Source: Methylophilaceae bacterium (lineage in GTDB: Bacteria > Pseudomonadota > Gammaproteobacteria > Burkholderiales > Methylophilaceae). From it: a stretch of DNA of 57,396 bases. The DNA lies in the NCBI GenBank assembly GCA_029244935.1, contig JAQWQF010000026.1:1-57396 (forward strand). The letters are read 5' to 3'. Below, piece after piece: positions 8,271-16,332 of this stretch. The position numbers and the translations under genes were made by a program. The stretch's first letter is position 1, and the number at the start of each line of letters is the position of its first letter. The notes beneath the pieces are model-generated. The model made no database searches and had not been told where the DNA came from. It saw nothing but the letters and a program-made list of their open reading frames with translations.

Positions 8271-9479
8271 TTAGGTCCCACCTTCATAAATTATAGACCA
8301 ACGAGAATCTCTTTTAACCCATATCTGTTGTTTGATCATCTCATTATTTAATAAATTACTACTATACTTCTGTTTAAATTGAACCAATATTAGCTCTTGA
8401 TGATCCCCTGGATATTCAAATAATGAGATATTCTCAATTTTAATTATTAGATCTTTTGATTTTTCAAATACATTCTTTTTATGTGTTGTCCATTTGAGAT
8501 AATTATCGTTATTATATTTAGCTGAATCTGTATAGTAATCTAAGTAGTTATTAATGTCTTTTTCTTCCCAACTACGTTTCCAACCTTGAATTCTGCTAAG
8601 AATCTCATTCTGAACTATACCTATATTTGAAACGTCCCTACTAGTAATTTTGCTCAATCCAGTATCTGAGATAATTACGGGAGTGCTTGGCTCATCAAGA
8701 ATATATGCCAACTCATTGATATCAGTATTACTCAGAACTATACAACCATCACTAGATTCAGGGGGTCTTGAATATGTTGTGCTTGGGGTTCCGTGAATCC
8801 AAATTCCATATCCACTAAAATTATTAAGTCGATCATATGCACTAGGAAAATTTATAGGGTATGCACCATCTCCATATAAATCTGGAAGCGTTCTTGTAAT
8901 TTTTTTTTCAGTAAAATAAGTTCCAATGGGCGTTTTTTTATCTCCCTCAATTTTTTTTCCATACCCATTTTTTCCAACGGAGATATAATAATCTGAAATA
9001 TATTCTAGCTTTCCCTTATTGTTACTAAATGCAAATAATCTTGAGCTTTTAACATCAACAAAAATTAAATATTTTTTATCTTCTGCCAGTAATACATTTA
9101 TTTTAGAACCAATAAGATTTTTATCTACATTATTAAAGCTCTTAATCCTTCTAGATAACTCTAACTTTAGATCAGAGATTTTTTCCTTATACTGCTTGCC
9201 AGTATCTGCACTTACTTGATCATAGTTATGGCTTTGTAAAAGGAGTAAGTCCCCATGAATCATATGTGCTAGCTTGAAATTTGGATTTATATCAATAAGA
9301 TTTATAACGGCTTCTAAAGCTGCATCAATTTTCCCTTCTGATATTTTATCGGCAGTCTCAACCAATAATTTTTCTGTTTTTTTTAATTTTTGATTGTGGG
9401 TAATGTTATCGAGTGCACATGCATTACTTGTAAATAAAAGGCTCGCGCCTACTAGAATAAATATAAAAAAATTTATCAT
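8271..9479 (-). CDS. L,D-transpeptidase (YkuD) with C-terminal NTF2-like domain
   Basis: The 402-residue exported protein has a signal peptide (about 1-22), a helical repeat-like region (30-115), a YkuD catalytic domain (about 135-272) and an NTF2-like domain (about 295-400). The YkuD site is visible: I-H-G-T-P with His229, and S-S-D-G-C-I-V-L with the nucleophile Cys246. L,D-transpeptidases crosslink peptidoglycan or attach proteins to it in the periplasm. The C-terminal W-K-R-S-W-E-E-K-D motif recurs in the adjacent TPR protein, which starts upstream with an 11-base gap. This domain layout is known in Proteobacteria, but the substrate here is not evident. Confidence 0.88.
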   Translation of the reverse strand: MINFFIFILVGASLLFTSNACALDNITHNQKLKKTEKLLVETADKISEGKIDAALEAVINLIDINPNFKLAHMIHGDLLLLQSHNYDQVSADTGKQYKEKISDLKLELSRRIKSFNNVDKNLIGSKINVLLAEDKKYLIFVDVKSSRLFAFSNNKGKLEYISDYYISVGKNGYGKKIEGDKKTPIGTYFTEKKITRTLPDLYGDGAYPINFPSAYDRLNNFSGYGIWIHGTPSTTYSRPPESSDGCIVLSNTDINELAYILDEPSTPVIISDTGLSKITSRDVSNIGIVQNEILSRIQGWKRSWEEKDINNYLDYYTDSAKYNNDNYLKWTTHKKNVFEKSKDLIIKIENISLFEYPGDHQELILVQFKQKYSSNLLNNEMIKQQIWVKRDSRWSIIYEGGT

Positions 9480-9490
9480 CGCCTTTACTC

Positions 9491-10396
9491 TTAATTCTCA
9501 GTATTCTCTTCAATTATTTTGTAATCTCCAGATTCATTAATAATAACTAAGGTTTTATTTTCCTTATCACTATAATTTCCTGAATTATATGTCTGACTCA
9601 TATTGACAAACCAAAAGCCCTCTTTGAATTTATATTTAATATTGGCAATCTGTATATTAATTTCTTTCTTATTTATAATTTTCTCGGTTCTTGTTTTTTT
9701 CCAACCTTTATAACTTATATCACCCTTTATCTTGAAATATCTTGAATAAGAAGAAAAGTATGTGTCTAGGTCTTTATTTTCCCATGACGTTTTCCACCTC
9801 TCAACAAAAGAGTTAAGCTCCGCAATTTCTTGCTCTTTCGATTTAATTTCAGATTTAGAACCCGCGTTAACTAGATTGTTTCGTTGCATATTTGGACTAT
9901 AACTAAATAATTCATTGATTAATTGTAATTTATTATTTGCTACCGGGCTTTCATCTAATTCAAATGCCTTTCTATAAGCATCAGATGCCATCCGGGTGTA
10001 TACATCTCCTAAATTAATATGTGCTACTGAGTAACTATTATTAGTTTTTAATGCTTTTTCAAGTATCTGTTTTGCCTCCAAAAGCTTATTTTGTTCTGCG
10101 TAGAGTACAGCAAGGTTATTGTATGGTTCTGGTAACTTAGGAAATTTTTCTATTAGGGAAATGTAGGTTTTAATTGCTAAGTCTTTTTTTTCTAGCTTTG
10201 TTAGTGTAACTGCTCTTAAAAATAATAAATTATGATTATTAGAGTTAGACTCTAATAAAAGATCAATTTCTACTAATGCTCTAGATGGCGATGATGAAGT
10301 CATCGACTTAATTTCTTCAAAATTAATTTCTTTGGATACTGTAAATTGAGTGTTTATCAGCATCACAAATACAATAATTCGCAATAAAAATTTCAA
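9491..10396 (-). CDS. exported TPR protein with C-terminal NTF2-like domain
   Basis: This 301-residue protein begins with a signal peptide (about 1-22), followed by three to four tetratricopeptide repeats (about 35-160; for example P-E-P-Y-N-N-L-A-V-L-Y-A and Y-S-V-A-H-I-N-L-G-D-V-Y). A linker then leads to an NTF2-like domain (195-300) that starts W-K-T-S-W-E-N-K-D-L. The same domain ends the downstream L,D-transpeptidase, so the two genes probably act together at the cell wall, with the TPR region as a scaffold. No catalytic residue is visible. It lies just after the tRNA-His gene on the same strand, with no clear terminator between. Confidence 0.8.
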   Translation of the reverse strand: MKFLLRIIVFVMLINTQFTVSKEINFEEIKSMTSSSPSRALVEIDLLLESNSNNHNLLFLRAVTLTKLEKKDLAIKTYISLIEKFPKLPEPYNNLAVLYAEQNKLLEAKQILEKALKTNNSYSVAHINLGDVYTRMASDAYRKAFELDESPVANNKLQLINELFSYSPNMQRNNLVNAGSKSEIKSKEQEIAELNSFVERWKTSWENKDLDTYFSSYSRYFKIKGDISYKGWKKTRTEKIINKKEINIQIANIKYKFKEGFWFVNMSQTYNSGNYSDKENKTLVIINESGDYKIIEENTEN

Positions 10397-10442
10397 GAAA
10401 TTATCCCTAATTTACTAATTAATATAGTTGATTATACATAAA

Positions 10443-10519
10443 TGGGGTGGCTGATGGGGCTCGAACCCACGACAACTGGAATCACAATCCAGGGCTCTAC
10501 CAACTGAGCTACAGCCACC
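10443..10519 (-). tRNA. tRNA-His (GTG)
   Basis: Read on the minus strand, this is a 77-base cloverleaf with the extra G(-1) paired to C73 that is diagnostic for tRNA-His. The acceptor GTGGCTG pairs with CAGCCAC, the anticodon loop gives GTG, and CCA is encoded. It is the last gene of the Pro-Arg-His tRNA operon, six bases after tRNA-Arg. Confidence 0.97.
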
Positions 10520-10525
10520 ATTAAC

Positions 10526-10602
10526 TGGCCTGCCCGACAGGAATCGAACCTGTAACCCCCAGCTTAGAAGGCTGGTGCTCTATCCGATTGAGCTACGGGC
10601 AG
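10526..10602 (-). tRNA. tRNA-Arg (TCT)
   Basis: This is a 77-base cloverleaf on the minus strand: acceptor CTGCCCG pairs with CGGGCAG, the anticodon loop CTTCTAA gives TCT (reads AGA/AGG), the T loop is TTCGATT, and CCA is encoded after discriminator G. In an AT-rich genome AGA is the main arginine codon, so this is an important tRNA. It lies between tRNA-Pro and tRNA-His. Confidence 0.96.
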
Positions 10603-10669
10603 ATAACTAAATAAATAAAGCAATGGTACTTAATCTAAATACATCTATATTGGTATTGTATTCTAATAA

Positions 10670-10746
10670 TGGTCGGGGTGGAGAGATTCGAACTCCCGAC
10701 ATCCTGCTCCCAAAGCAGGCGCGCTACCAGGCTACGCTACACCCCG
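10670..10746 (-). tRNA. tRNA-Pro (TGG)
   Basis: This is a 77-base cloverleaf on the minus strand with acceptor CGGGGTG/CACCCCG, anticodon loop containing TGG, and encoded CCA after discriminator A. It is the first gene of the three-tRNA operon. The promoter's -10 element ends only nine bases before its mature 5' end. A 67-base spacer without visible genes separates it from tRNA-Arg. Confidence 0.96.
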
Positions 10747-10754
10747 AACGCGCA

Positions 10755-10783
10755 AATATAGCCTAATTAGTACTTTTGGTCAA
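10755..10783 (-). promoter_or_regulatory. strong promoter of the Pro-Arg-His tRNA operon
   Basis: On the minus strand TTGACC (10783-10778) is followed after 17 bases by TATATT (10760-10755) and a GC-rich discriminator TGCGCG. This is close to the sigma-70 consensus, and the discriminator is of the kind seen in stringently controlled stable-RNA promoters. The expected transcript start is within about one to three bases of the mature tRNA-Pro 5' end. Confidence 0.7.
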
Positions 10784-10884
10784 ATACGCTTTAACTTTTC
10801 AGATTGTTAATTTATTTTGTTTAGTGGAGTTTTAAGTCAGCATTCTGATAAAATAATTGGTTTAAATATTAGGTATATTCGCAA

Positions 10885-11730
10885 ATGACAGCAAAAATTA
10901 TTGATGGTAAATCCATTGCAAATGATCTTTTAGATACAGTTCGTAAATTAATTTTAATCAATGAAAAAGAAGGTATAAGAAATCCTTGTTTAGCGGTAAT
11001 TTTAATTGGGGACAATCCTGCCTCCCATGTATATGTTAAAAACAAAAAACTTGCATGTGAGAAAGTAGGAATAAAGTCTCTAGCTTACGATTTTAATGAG
11101 TCAATTACTGAACAGGAATTATTAAAATTAGTTAAAGATATTAATTTAAACTCTGAAATTGATGGGATATTAATACAGTCTCCTCTTCCAAATCATATTG
11201 ATGAAGACAATATAATTAAGGCCATAGATCCACTTAAAGATGTTGATGGCTTTCATCCAATTAATATAGGCTTACTTGCGATAAGGCAGCCACAGTTAAG
11301 GCCATGTACGCCTTATGGTGTTATAAAAATGCTTAAAGCTTCAAATATTAATTTAGAAGGTCTTGATGCAACAATTGTAGGAGTTTCAAACAATGTGGGA
11401 CGCCCAATGGCATTAGAGTTATTAATTGAGAAATGTACTATTACATCATGTCATAGCAAAACAAAAGATTTAGAAGCAAAAGTTCGACAAGCAGATTTAG
11501 TTGTCGTTGCTGCTGGAAGACAAAACCTTGTAAGAGGTGAATGGATTAAAAAAGGTGCAATTGTAATCGATATCGGTATTAACAGAATTAATAATAAGTT
11601 AGTTGGTGACGTTGAATTTAATGTAGCAAGCAAAAATGCAGCGTATATTACCCCTGTCCCTGGAGGAGTAGGGCCAATGACAGTTGCAACATTAATGGAA
11701 AATACATTACTAGCTCAGAAATTAACATAA
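10885..11730 (+). CDS. folD: FolD: methylene-THF dehydrogenase/cyclohydrolase
   Basis: The 281-residue protein matches FolD over its whole length. The catalytic Y50 and K54 lie in Y-V-K-N-K-K-L-A-C-E; P-L-P (about 99-101), the K-D-V-D-G-F-H-P motif (about 117-124), and P-C-T-P-Y-G-V are present, as is the C-terminal P-V-P-G-G-V-G-P-M-T. It interconverts 5,10-methylene-, methenyl- and 10-formyl-tetrahydrofolate with NADP in the cytoplasm. In a methylotroph this would also serve one-carbon assimilation or oxidation. TATATT (10874-10879) lies six bases before the ATG and no strong ribosome binding site is present. dksA follows after 72 bases with its own promoter candidate. Confidence 0.97.
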   Translation: MTAKIIDGKSIANDLLDTVRKLILINEKEGIRNPCLAVILIGDNPASHVYVKNKKLACEKVGIKSLAYDFNESITEQELLKLVKDINLNSEIDGILIQSPLPNHIDEDNIIKAIDPLKDVDGFHPINIGLLAIRQPQLRPCTPYGVIKMLKASNINLEGLDATIVGVSNNVGRPMALELLIEKCTITSCHSKTKDLEAKVRQADLVVVAAGRQNLVRGEWIKKGAIVIDIGINRINNKLVGDVEFNVASKNAAYITPVPGGVGPMTVATLMENTLLAQKLT

Positions 11731-11734
11731 ATGC

Positions 11735-11763
11735 TTTCAAGAGTTATACAAAAAGTGTAGAAT
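11735..11763 (+). promoter_or_regulatory. candidate dksA promoter
   Basis: TAGAAT (11758-11763) has a weak -35 (TTTCAA, 11735-11740) at 17 bases and a GC-rich discriminator CTCGCGG. The GC-rich discriminator would make it sensitive to ppGpp/DksA, so autoregulation is possible. The weak -35 limits certainty. Confidence 0.35.
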
Positions 11764-11802
11764 CTCGCGGTTAAATATTATTTACTATAAGGATCGATTG
11801 GA

Positions 11803-12435
11803 ATGGTAAAGAAAAAAACATTCATGGATAAAGCCATGGCAGCTGCTAAGAAAGTTATGGCAAAACCTGCTGCAAAAAAAGTAGTAGCTAAGAAACCTGC
11901 TGCAAAAAAAGTAGTAGCTAAGAAACCTGTTCCTAAAAAAGTAATAGCTAAGAAACCTGCTGCAAAGAAAGTAGTAGCTAAGAAACCTACTGCAAAAAAA
12001 GTAGCTTCGAATCTAAATAAACAACAATTAAAACAATTCCGTGCATACACTCCAAAATCAAATGAAAGATACATGAACAAAGCTCAGAGAAATCACTTTA
12101 CGAACATTCTAAACGAATGGAAAATGGAACTAAGCAAGGATATTGATCGAACCGTCACACATATGCAGGATGATCTTACAGCTTATGCAGATCCTAATGA
12201 TAGAGCAAGTCAGGAGTCAGATATGGCATTGGAACTCCGAAATCGTGATCGAGAAAGAAAGCTTATTAAAAAAATTGATGATACATTGAAGGTTATTTCA
12301 ATAGATGATTATGGTTATTGCATTCAATGTGGCGAAGAAATTGGACTTAATAGACTTCAAGCGCGACCAACTGCAACATTATGTATTGACTGCAAAACTC
12401 TTGATGAAATAAGAGAGAAACAAATGGGTAAATAA
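11803..12435 (+). CDS. dksA: DksA with lysine/alanine-rich N-terminal tail
   Basis: Residues 70-210 are a full DksA: a long coiled coil carrying the tip motif D-P-N-D-R-A (D130, D133, A135, matching the aspartates essential in E. coli DksA), and a four-cysteine zinc finger (C173, C176, C194, C197). DksA binds the RNA polymerase secondary channel and acts with ppGpp on stable-RNA and amino-acid promoters. Ahead of it lies a 60-70 residue tail of five decapeptide repeats of the type K-P-A-A-K-K-V-V-A-K, resembling histone H1-like tails, with a charge suited to binding DNA or RNA. Tailed DksA proteins are known in Betaproteobacteria. SpoT and the omega subunit are encoded elsewhere in the window. 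Confidence 0.93.
   Translation: MVKKKTFMDKAMAAAKKVMAKPAAKKVVAKKPAAKKVVAKKPVPKKVIAKKPAAKKVVAKKPTAKKVASNLNKQQLKQFRAYTPKSNERYMNKAQRNHFTNILNEWKMELSKDIDRTVTHMQDDLTAYADPNDRASQESDMALELRNRDRERKLIKKIDDTLKVISIDDYGYCIQCGEEIGLNRLQARPTATLCIDCKTLDEIREKQMGK
11863..12006 (+). repeat. 30-bp tandem repeat encoding the DksA tail
   Basis: Nearly five direct copies of a 30-base unit (AAACCTGCTGCAAAAAAAGT continuing to AGTAGCTAAG) start at 11863, 11893, 11923, 11953 and 11983. The first two are almost identical in bases; the third changes AA to VP, and the last decays. Such a repeat can gain or lose copies by slippage, changing the tail length by ten residues without a frameshift. Confidence 0.9.
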
Positions 12436-12464
12436 AAAAAAGCTCCTATAAGGAGCTTTTTCAA
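12434..12464. terminator. bidirectional terminator between dksA and pnp
   Basis: Hairpin AGCTCCT-ATA-AGGAGCT (12441-12457) has an A run on the left and TTTT on the right, so it can stop transcription of dksA rightward and of pnp leftward. Confidence 0.85.
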
Positions 12465-14603
12465 TTAATCTTCCTTGGCTTTTTCTGCCGACTCCTTTTT
12501 CTCAGCTACCGGTGGTTGTTCAATTAAAGCCTTTGCACTCACTCTAACTCGGCCTTTGTCATCAACCTCAATAACTTTTACCTTTACCTCATCACCTTCT
12601 GATAAATGATCTTTAACGGCCTTTATTCTTTCATGGGCAATTTGTGAAATATGAAGTAAACCATCTTTACCTGGTAGCAATGATACAATCGCTCCAAAAT
12701 CTAGGATTTTTATTACTTTCCCATCGTAGACCTGATCAACCTCAACATCAGCAGTAATTTCTTTAATTCTATCTATTGCTGCCTGTCCTGATTCACCATT
12801 TGTGCATGCAACTTTAACAAGTCCATTATCATCAATATCTATTGTAGCTCCTGTTTCAGCGGCTAAACCTTTGATTACAGCGCCTCCTTTGCCAATAACA
12901 TCACGGATCTTATCTGGATGAATCTTAATCGTTAAAATTTGCGGGGCAAATTTTGACATTTCAGTTCTCGGAGCTTTTAACGCTTTCTTCATAATTTTTA
13001 AGATATGGTCAATACCTTCTTTTGCTTGAGAAAGGGCAACCTGCATAATCTCTGCTGTTATTCCAGTAATCTTAATATCCATTTGAAGAGCAGTTATTCC
13101 ATTATCAGTTCCTGCTACTTTAAAATCCATATCACCTAGATGGTCCTCATCTCCAAGAATATCTGTCAATACAGCAACTCGATTCCCATCTTTTATAAGG
13201 CCCATAGCAATACCTGCAACATGATCAGTCATAGGTACCCCTGCATCCATCATAGCCATGGTTCCACCACATATGGATGCCATAGAGCTTGAGCCATTTG
13301 ATTCAGTAATTTCTGATACTAGGCGAATTGTATAATCAAAATCCTCTTGACCTGGTAATGCTGCTGAAAGGCCTCTTTTAGCTAATTTACCATGGCCAAT
13401 CTCTCTTCTTTTTGGGGTACCAACTCTTCCAGTTTCTCCTGTTGCATAAGGAGGAAAATTATAATGAAGCATAAATCGATCTTTATATTCTCCCTGAAGT
13501 GCATCAATAATTTGTTCATCACGGCCTGTACCAAGTGTAGCAACTACAATTGCCTGCGTTTCACCTCTTGTAAAAAGTGCCGAACCATGCGCTCTTGGCA
13601 ACACTCCTGTTCTTATTTCAATAGGTCTAACTGTTCTTGTATCCCTACCATCAATTCTAGGCTCCCCATCTAAAATTTTATTCCTAACAATTTTTGATTC
13701 TAAATTAAAAAATTCATTATTAATTTCATTCATATCTGACGCACTTGTATCTTCAGTAACAACCTTTTCTATAATACTACCCTTAATTTCAGATAATCTT
13801 TCGGAACGCTCTCCTTTTGACTTAATTGCAAAAGCTTTCTCTAAATCATTAGCTGCAATTTTTTCAATTTTAGAAATTAAATCTTTATTTTCTTCCGGCG
13901 CTTTCCAGTCCCATGGATCTTTTGATGCTTCTTTAGCGAATTCGTTAATCATTTTAATAACTGGTTGCATTGCCTTATGTCCAGCTTGAACAGCATCTAA
14001 CATAACTACCTCTGGCAATTCTTTAGCTTCAGATTCAACCATAAGTACTGCAGTATCACTACCAGCAACCACTAGATCTAAATGACTTTCTAATAATTGA
14101 GTTTTTGATGGATTTATAACAAATTTTTCATCAACATAACCTACCCGAGAAGCGCCAACGGGACCATAAAAAGGAATGCCTGAAATAGCTAATGCTGCTG
14201 AAGCACCAATAATTGCAGGAATATCAGAATCTATTTCACTATCTGAAGACATTACAGTAGCTACAATTTGTATTTCATTATAAAAGTTTTTAGGAAACAG
14301 GGGCCTTAGAGGTCTGTCGATTAATCTACATGTTAGAGTCTCTTTTTCACTTGGACGGCCCTCTCTTTTAAAAAAACCCCCCGGGATTTTTCCTCCGGCA
14401 TATGTTTTTTCTTGATAATCTACTGTCAAAGGGAAAAAATCTTGCCCTTCTTTAGCATTCTTTCTGCCTACAGCGGTTACAAAAACAACTGTATCCCCAT
14501 AAGTTACCATTACTGCGCCGTCAGCTTGACGACCGATCTCACCTGTTTCTATTGTTAGTGTATTGTCACCAAACTTGACACTTTTTTTTACTATATTAAA
14601 CAT
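12465..14603 (-). CDS. pnp: polyribonucleotide nucleotidyltransferase (PNPase)
   Basis: The 712-residue protein has two RNase PH-like domains (about 1-230 and 310-540) joined by the helical domain, then a KH domain (I-R-D-V-I-G-K-G-G, about 565) and an S1 domain (about 620-690), followed by a short acidic-basic tail. It degrades RNA from the 3' end using phosphate and is part of the degradosome in many bacteria. AAGGAAAA precedes the ATG at a good spacing. It is the last gene of the rimP-nusA-infB-rbfA-truB-rpsO-pnp cluster and is separated from rpsO by a hairpin, as in E. coli, where RNase III processing of the leader controls pnp. Confidence 0.98.
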   Translation of the reverse strand: MFNIVKKSVKFGDNTLTIETGEIGRQADGAVMVTYGDTVVFVTAVGRKNAKEGQDFFPLTVDYQEKTYAGGKIPGGFFKREGRPSEKETLTCRLIDRPLRPLFPKNFYNEIQIVATVMSSDSEIDSDIPAIIGASAALAISGIPFYGPVGASRVGYVDEKFVINPSKTQLLESHLDLVVAGSDTAVLMVESEAKELPEVVMLDAVQAGHKAMQPVIKMINEFAKEASKDPWDWKAPEENKDLISKIEKIAANDLEKAFAIKSKGERSERLSEIKGSIIEKVVTEDTSASDMNEINNEFFNLESKIVRNKILDGEPRIDGRDTRTVRPIEIRTGVLPRAHGSALFTRGETQAIVVATLGTGRDEQIIDALQGEYKDRFMLHYNFPPYATGETGRVGTPKRREIGHGKLAKRGLSAALPGQEDFDYTIRLVSEITESNGSSSMASICGGTMAMMDAGVPMTDHVAGIAMGLIKDGNRVAVLTDILGDEDHLGDMDFKVAGTDNGITALQMDIKITGITAEIMQVALSQAKEGIDHILKIMKKALKAPRTEMSKFAPQILTIKIHPDKIRDVIGKGGAVIKGLAAETGATIDIDDNGLVKVACTNGESGQAAIDRIKEITADVEVDQVYDGKVIKILDFGAIVSLLPGKDGLLHISQIAHERIKAVKDHLSEGDEVKVKVIEVDDKGRVRVSAKALIEQPPVAEKKESAEKAKED

Positions 14604-14668
14604 TTTTTATATTTTCCTTTAATTTTTATAAATCATTATTCACTTCTCAATAATGAATGACTCAATAA

Positions 14669-14710
14669 TAAAAAAGCCGATACATGCCTTATTAGCAAAT
14701 TATCGACTTT
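14669..14710 (-). terminator. rpsO terminator / pnp leader hairpin
   Basis: On the minus strand AAGTCGATA (14709-14701) pairs with TATCGGCTT (14682-14674), with one G-U pair and an 18-base loop, followed by a T run. It can end part of the rpsO transcripts; read-through RNA would carry this stem in the pnp leader, where RNase III cuts in E. coli. Confidence 0.65.
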
Positions 14711-14729
14711 TAAATTCACACAAACTTTT

Positions 14730-14999
14730 TTATTTTCTTAAACCAAGACGTTTTATCAAAGCCTGGTAACGCTCAAGACTTTCCTTTTTTAGGTAATCTA
14801 AAAGTTTACGTCGTTGACTGACTAGCGCCAGAAGACCTCTTCTTGAATGATGATCTTTTGCATTAACCTGAAAATGTCCTGTTAAATAATTAATTCTATC
14901 TGTTATTAATGCAACCTGAACTTCAGGTGATCCAGTATCATTTTTAGCTATTTGATATTCTGCTACTATCTTTGCTTTTTCTACAGCAGTGCTTGTCAT
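14730..14999 (-). CDS. rpsO: 30S ribosomal protein S15
   Basis: The 89-residue protein is full-length S15, with the T-G-S-P-E-V-Q-V-A motif (22-30), H-F[13 protein letters not shown] (about 43-55) and Y-L-K-K-x-x-x-x-R-Y (69-78). It binds 16S rRNA helices 20-22 and orders the platform of the small subunit. A GGAG ribosome binding site precedes the ATG, and its own promoter lies in the 77-base gap after truB. In E. coli S15 represses its own translation through its leader RNA; the leader here is short and I cannot see that pseudoknot with confidence. Confidence 0.98.
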   Translation of the reverse strand: MTSTAVEKAKIVAEYQIAKNDTGSPEVQVALITDRINYLTGHFQVNAKDHHSRRGLLALVSQRRKLLDYLKKESLERYQALIKRLGLRK

Positions 15000-15025
15000 T
15001 TATTTCTCCTATTTCAGAACCGAAC

Positions 15026-15054
15026 ATTCTAACGGTATTTCATTAATTTAACAA
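15026..15054 (-). promoter_or_regulatory. rpsO promoter
   Basis: On the minus strand TTGTTA (15054-15049) and TAGAAT (15031-15026) are separated by exactly 17 bases. The start would be about 20 bases before the rpsO ATG, so rpsO-pnp can be expressed independently of the upstream operon. Confidence 0.6.
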
Positions 15055-15076
15055 TATGTTTTTAAATAACTTATTT

Positions 15077-15976
15077 CTATATTGCCATCAATCTTTTCAC
15101 TCTAAGATTTCCGTTAGTATCTCCCTCAGCTAAACCTATAAAAAAATTTTCCTGAGTATATAGTCTATATATATTTTTTAATGCTTCTTTTTTATATACT
15201 ATTTTTCCATCTTTAATTGCATTAGCTTCATCATTATTCACAACTAGTGAATCAAAATTATTTAAAAATCTATCAATAGGATTAATAAATTTAACCCTAT
15301 CCTCAACTGAGGATTCTTCTATTGTATCCAATGAAATAGCATCATTAATTGTAAGTGAACCAACTACTGTTCTTCTTAAACCACTTAGATAGCCGCCAAC
15401 ATTTAGTTCTTTTCCTATATCCTCTGCCAATGTTCTTATATAAGTTCCTTTTGAACAATTAATTTCAAGAACTAATTCATCTTTTTTTAAATCAATTAAT
15501 TTAATCGAAAATATTGTAACTGTTCTTTTTTTTCTTGATATTTGAATGCCTTCCCGAGCATATTGATATAAAGGCTTCCCATCGTGCTTCAAAGCTGAAT
15601 ACATTGGTGGTATTTGTTCAATCGATCCTTCAAAAGTCTTCAATACGTCAATAACTTCGGCTTTATTGGGAAACCTACTAGTATTCAACTCTCTTATAAT
15701 TCCCTCTGCATCTCCAGTTGAACTAGTAAAACCTAATTTTATTCTTGCTTCATATGTTTTATTTGCATCAAACAGATAGCTCGAGAATTTAGTAGCTTCC
15801 CCAAGACAAACAGGCAACAAACCAGTAGCTAATGGATCTAGCGTACCTGTATGGCCTGCCTTTTTTGGATTATAAAGCCATTTTATTTTTGAGAGGGCTT
15901 GATTTGATGAAAATCCCAGCGGCTTATCAATTATAAGTAGACCATTAATTTCATGCTTAAAGGCCTTCATTATCAT
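15077..15976 (-). CDS. truB: tRNA pseudouridine-55 synthase TruB
   Basis: The 299-residue protein has the TruB signature G-H-T-G-T-L-D-P-L-A-T-G-L-L-P with the catalytic aspartate (about D47), the Y-E-A-R-I-K-L-G motif (about 81-88) and a C-terminal PUA-like region. It converts U55 in the T loop of tRNAs to pseudouridine and also helps tRNAs fold. Two in-frame ATGs (15976 and 15970) are possible. The start lies three bases after the rbfA stop, indicating translational coupling in the infB operon. Confidence 0.96.
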   Translation of the reverse strand: MIMKAFKHEINGLLIIDKPLGFSSNQALSKIKWLYNPKKAGHTGTLDPLATGLLPVCLGEATKFSSYLFDANKTYEARIKLGFTSSTGDAEGIIRELNTSRFPNKAEVIDVLKTFEGSIEQIPPMYSALKHDGKPLYQYAREGIQISRKKRTVTIFSIKLIDLKKDELVLEINCSKGTYIRTLAEDIGKELNVGGYLSGLRRTVVGSLTINDAISLDTIEESSVEDRVKFINPIDRFLNNFDSLVVNNDEANAIKDGKIVYKKEALKNIYRLYTQENFFIGLAEGDTNGNLRVKRLMAI

Positions 15977-15979
15977 AAA

Positions 15980-16330
15980 TTACTTATTATCGGCATTCAA
16001 AACACCATCAAGTAAACGAGAAATTTTCATACTTTCATCTATAGTCTTATCATAAACAAAATGTAGCTTTGGTATACCTCTTGTAGTCATTTTTTTTGCT
16101 AATTGAGATCTTAAAAAAGGCATAGACCTTTTAAGTCCCTTAGAAACTTCCTCATCATAATCACTGGCTACAAAAAAGACTTTTGCATGTTTCAGACATG
16201 GGGAAACTTCAACATCAAGAATTGTAAGTTTCTTTAGTGATGGGTCCTTAATCTGAAATTGCAGGAGATCAGCTAGTTCTTTCTTTATTTGCTGACTAAT
16301 TCTATCGCTTCTTGGATAGTCTTTAGGCAA
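15980..16330 (-). CDS. rbfA: 30S ribosome-binding factor RbfA
   Basis: The 116-residue protein has the RbfA KH-fold pattern: a basic N-terminal helix (R-S-D-R-I-S-Q-Q-I-K-K-E-L-A), L-K-H-A-K-V-F-F, and P-K-L-H-F-V-Y-D (about 94-101). It binds the neck of the immature 30S subunit and is needed for 16S rRNA maturation and cold growth. The start codon is TTG (minus strand, 16330-16328), preceded by AAGGAAG inside the end of infB; no in-frame ATG lies nearby. The start follows the infB stop after two bases. Confidence 0.95.
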   Translation of the reverse strand: MPKDYPRSDRISQQIKKELADLLQFQIKDPSLKKLTILDVEVSPCLKHAKVFFVASDYDEEVSKGLKRSMPFLRSQLAKKMTTRGIPKLHFVYDKTIDESMKISRLLDGVLNADNK

Positions 16331-16332
16331 GG

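Noticed and set aside
11778-12080. Minus-strand frame opposite the DksA tail, rich in Phe/Ala/Gly repeats
   Set aside because: It is the antisense image of the tandem repeat in dksA and has no ribosome binding site.
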